Assembly: GCA_021785055.1 (NCBI GenBank)
Contig: JAJYGS010000015.1
Coordinates: 1 to 13,712, forward strand
Origin: Nitrospirota bacterium
GTDB taxonomy: Bacteria; Nitrospirota; JACRHJ01
Direction: 5' to 3'
DNA: 13,712 bases
Shown: in pieces, positions 12,613 to 13,712 of the stretch
Position numbering within the stretch: the stretch's first letter is position 1
Layout of the letters: every line of letters begins with the position of its first letter
Program-made: the position numbers and the translations under genes
The notes under the pieces: model-generated
The model's database searches: none
Seen by the model: only the letters and a program-made list of their open reading frames with translations
What the model was told of the DNA's origin: nothing

Positions 12613-12981
12613 ATGGACGCAAAGGCATTCGGAGCGAGCGGCGAGGACATTGCGGAGAGGCACTTGAAGTCGCTCGGATACCGCATCCTTGAACGGAACT
12701 ACCGGACTCAAGCCGGAGAGCTCGACATCATCGCAAAAGACGGGGACGTGATTGTCTTCGTCGAGGTGAAGTCCCGCCGGGGCGTAAGTTTCGGGGAGCC
12801 GGAGCTGGCCGTGGACTACCACAAGCAGCGCCGGCTTACCCGCGCCGCATGGATGTACCTGACCCGCGCCAAGAGTTATAACTCCCCGTGCCGGTTCGAC
12901 GTGGTTGGGATATACCAGGACGGCGGCGGGACGAAGGTCAAGGTATTGAAGGACGCTTTCGAACTGTCGGAGGCGTATTAG
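12613..12981 (+). CDS. YraN family (UPF0102) endonuclease-like protein
   Basis: A 122-residue protein of the YraN/UPF0102 family, a small PD-(D/E)xK nuclease-like fold related to Holliday-junction resolvases; the cellular role is not well established. The family core is seen: GExxAERxLxxxGYxILxRNYR-like spacing at 10-31, then GELDII (35-40) and VFVEVKSR (48-55). The candidate catalytic set is E36, D38, E51 and K53, all present. Length is normal. The promoter at 12575-12604 lies so close that the mRNA probably lacks a leader. The small membrane protein gene starts 75 bases downstream. Confidence 0.92.
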   Translation: MDAKAFGASGEDIAERHLKSLGYRILERNYRTQAGELDIIAKDGDVIVFVEVKSRRGVSFGEPELAVDYHKQRRLTRAAWMYLTRAKSYNSPCRFDVVGIYQDGGGTKVKVLKDAFELSEAY

Positions 12982-13056
12982 GGGCCGGAGGGCGGCAGAA
13001 CGCGCGCCCGAAGAGGCGGACAGGGTTTATTGCTTGTACCTAAGGCAGGAGGAGAG

Positions 13057-13239
13057 ATGAACAATCCCTGGGCGGTGGTGGTGGTATTCGGTTTCCTGGG
13101 CTGGATAGGCTGCACGATAGGCTTCATCTTCGGCGCATTCCAGAAGCAGGGGCGCTTCGACAACAGAAAGGCCCTCGTCTGGGGCCTGGCCGTGGTGGCC
13201 TGCTATGCCCTGTGGGTCGTGGGGATGATGAAGGCGTAA
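13057..13239 (+). CDS. Small two-helix membrane protein, unknown function
   Basis: A 60-residue protein I do not recognise. Residues about 5-28 (Trp/Val/Gly-rich) and about 40-57 form two membrane helices, joined by a polar loop GAFQKQGRFDNRKA. This makes a helical hairpin in the inner membrane, with the positively charged loop expected on the cytoplasmic side. I start it at ATG 13057 and not at the in-frame TTG at 13030, because AGGAGG (13047-13052) lies four bases ahead. The DUF2723/GT117 gene follows after six bases, so the two are likely co-transcribed and might work together in the membrane; that is inference only. Confidence 0.75.
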   Translation: MNNPWAVVVVFGFLGWIGCTIGFIFGAFQKQGRFDNRKALVWGLAVVACYALWVVGMMKA

Positions 13240-13245
13240 TAGCGG

Positions 13246-13712
13246 ATGCGCCGGAATAATTTTCCCGCCCTTGCGGCCCTCCTCGTATTTTTCGGCTCTT
13301 TCATAGTTTACCTTGTTACCCTTGCGCCTACCGTAACGTTCTGGGACAGCGGAGACCTCGTCTCGGCGTCGTGGTGCCTTGGAATTTCGCATCAGCCGGG
13401 CTATCCCGTCCTCGACATGACGGATAAGCTCTTCTCCTTCCTGCCGCTTGGGAACATCGCATACCGGGCGAATCTGCAAAGCGCTTTTTTCTCTTCGCTC
13501 TCCCTTCTCGTCCTCTATTTCATCCTGCTGGAAATATCGGAAACGGGCGCGATAAATCGCGCCCCTGCATTCTCAAAAAACGGGAATATCGCTGCGGCTG
13601 TCCGGCCCGATGCGGCTCGGCCTGATGCCGGTCGAGCGGCCGCCGCTTTCGCCGCGCTTCTGCCCGCGTTCGTAAAGCCCTTGTGGTCTCAGGCCGTCGT
13701 GACCAAGCCGCT
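13246..13712 (+). CDS. DUF2723/GT117-type membrane glycosyltransferase, 5' part only
   Basis: An open frame from ATG 13246 to the window end (155 codons, no stop). The start matches DUF2723 (GT117, TMEM260-like) proteins, GT-C-fold membrane proteins thought to transfer sugars from lipid carriers. Seen: a first membrane helix (about 7-27), then LAPTVTFWDSGDL (26-38) with the conserved acidic residues D34 and D37 of the first periplasmic loop, LGISHQPGYPV (45-55), and NLQSAFFSSLSLLVLYFIL (76-94). In homologues the next helix follows soon after. Here about 40 residues intervene (about 96-134), encoded partly by a GGGCGC palindrome (13545-13569) and a GCCGGTC-type repeat (13627-13640). The normal PLWSQAVV-type sequence then resumes. 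A weak GCGG precedes the ATG; coupling to the upstream small gene is likely. Confidence 0.82.
   Translation, partial: MRRNNFPALAALLVFFGSFIVYLVTLAPTVTFWDSGDLVSASWCLGISHQPGYPVLDMTDKLFSFLPLGNIAYRANLQSAFFSSLSLLVLYFILLEISETGAINRAPAFSKNGNIAAAVRPDAARPDAGRAAAAFAALLPAFVKPLWSQAVVTKP
13545..13569. repeat. 25-base GGGCGC palindrome inside the GT117 gene
   Basis: GGGCGCGAT (13545-13553), AA, ATCGCGCCC (13556-13564), then CTGCA. It has the same plan as 11726-11750. It is translated in frame as part of ETGAINRAPAF, in a loop between two membrane helices. Confidence 0.7.
13621..13640. repeat. GCCGGTC-type repeat inside the GT117 gene
   Basis: CCTGAT followed by GCCGGTCGAGCGGC, one change from the palindrome found four times in the E2 linkers. 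It encodes PDAGRAA here, and a looser copy (RPDAA) lies just upstream. It is in the same loop as the 25-base palindrome. Confidence 0.55.

Noticed and set aside
13030..13056. TTG start at 13030 for the small membrane protein
   Set aside because: ATG 13057 has a strong AGGAGG ahead of it, whereas the TTG has none.

Overview
The window is a GC-rich stretch (roughly 55-60% by eye) of a bacterial chromosome. All genes are on the + strand except one signalling gene. The gene set suggests a Gram-negative-type bacterium with at least some oxygen exposure: an EncFtn-type ferritin, an Fe/Mn superoxide dismutase, an archaeal-type two-subunit aconitase/isopropylmalate isomerase, a 2-oxoacid dehydrogenase complex, HD-GYP signalling and a DUF2723/GT117-type membrane protein. 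I cannot name the species. An uncultured member of the Nitrospirota/Desulfobacterota/Nitrospinota neighbourhood is a guess from gene content and style of intergenic repeats.

Layout. 159-1502: an ArsB/NhaD-type ion transporter. 1549-1851: a 100-residue encapsulated-ferritin-like protein, converging with a 672-residue REC-GAF-GAF-HD-GYP protein (minus strand, 1848-3866). 3867-4043: a divergent control region with two recognisable promoters. 4044-6411: a tight operon of superoxide dismutase, LeuC-like large subunit and LeuD-like small subunit. 6491-10231: E1-alpha, E1-beta and E2 of a branched-chain-type 2-oxoacid dehydrogenase complex; no E3 is present. 10292-11266: tryptophanyl-tRNA synthetase. 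11267-11814: about 550 bases without a gene but with repeats. 11815-12423: a uracil-DNA-glycosylase-superfamily protein. 12613-13712: YraN, a small two-helix membrane protein, and the start of a DUF2723/GT117 protein cut by the window edge.

The most unusual biochemical point is the LeuC-like protein. It keeps the CxxC pair of cluster ligands (C359, C362), but the first ligand, in the normally near-invariant GSCTNG motif, is threonine (T299, codon ACG). It is encoded directly behind a superoxide dismutase, whose activity would protect such clusters, and upstream of a 2-oxoacid dehydrogenase complex.

The most unusual genomic point is the density of palindromic elements. At least five kinds occur: a 67-base two-hairpin element with CTACA ends and two 25-base half copies; a 14-base GCCGGTCRACCGGC family; a 118-base imperfect palindrome; an 83-base inverted pair plus a single copy; and a 9-base-arm hairpin abutting the E2 start codon. 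Several lie in frame inside coding sequences (the E2 linkers and a GT117 loop), and a 22-codon stretch of three successive hairpins sits in the E2 catalytic domain. This resembles the palindromic elements known from Rickettsia coding genes and deserves a genome-wide look.
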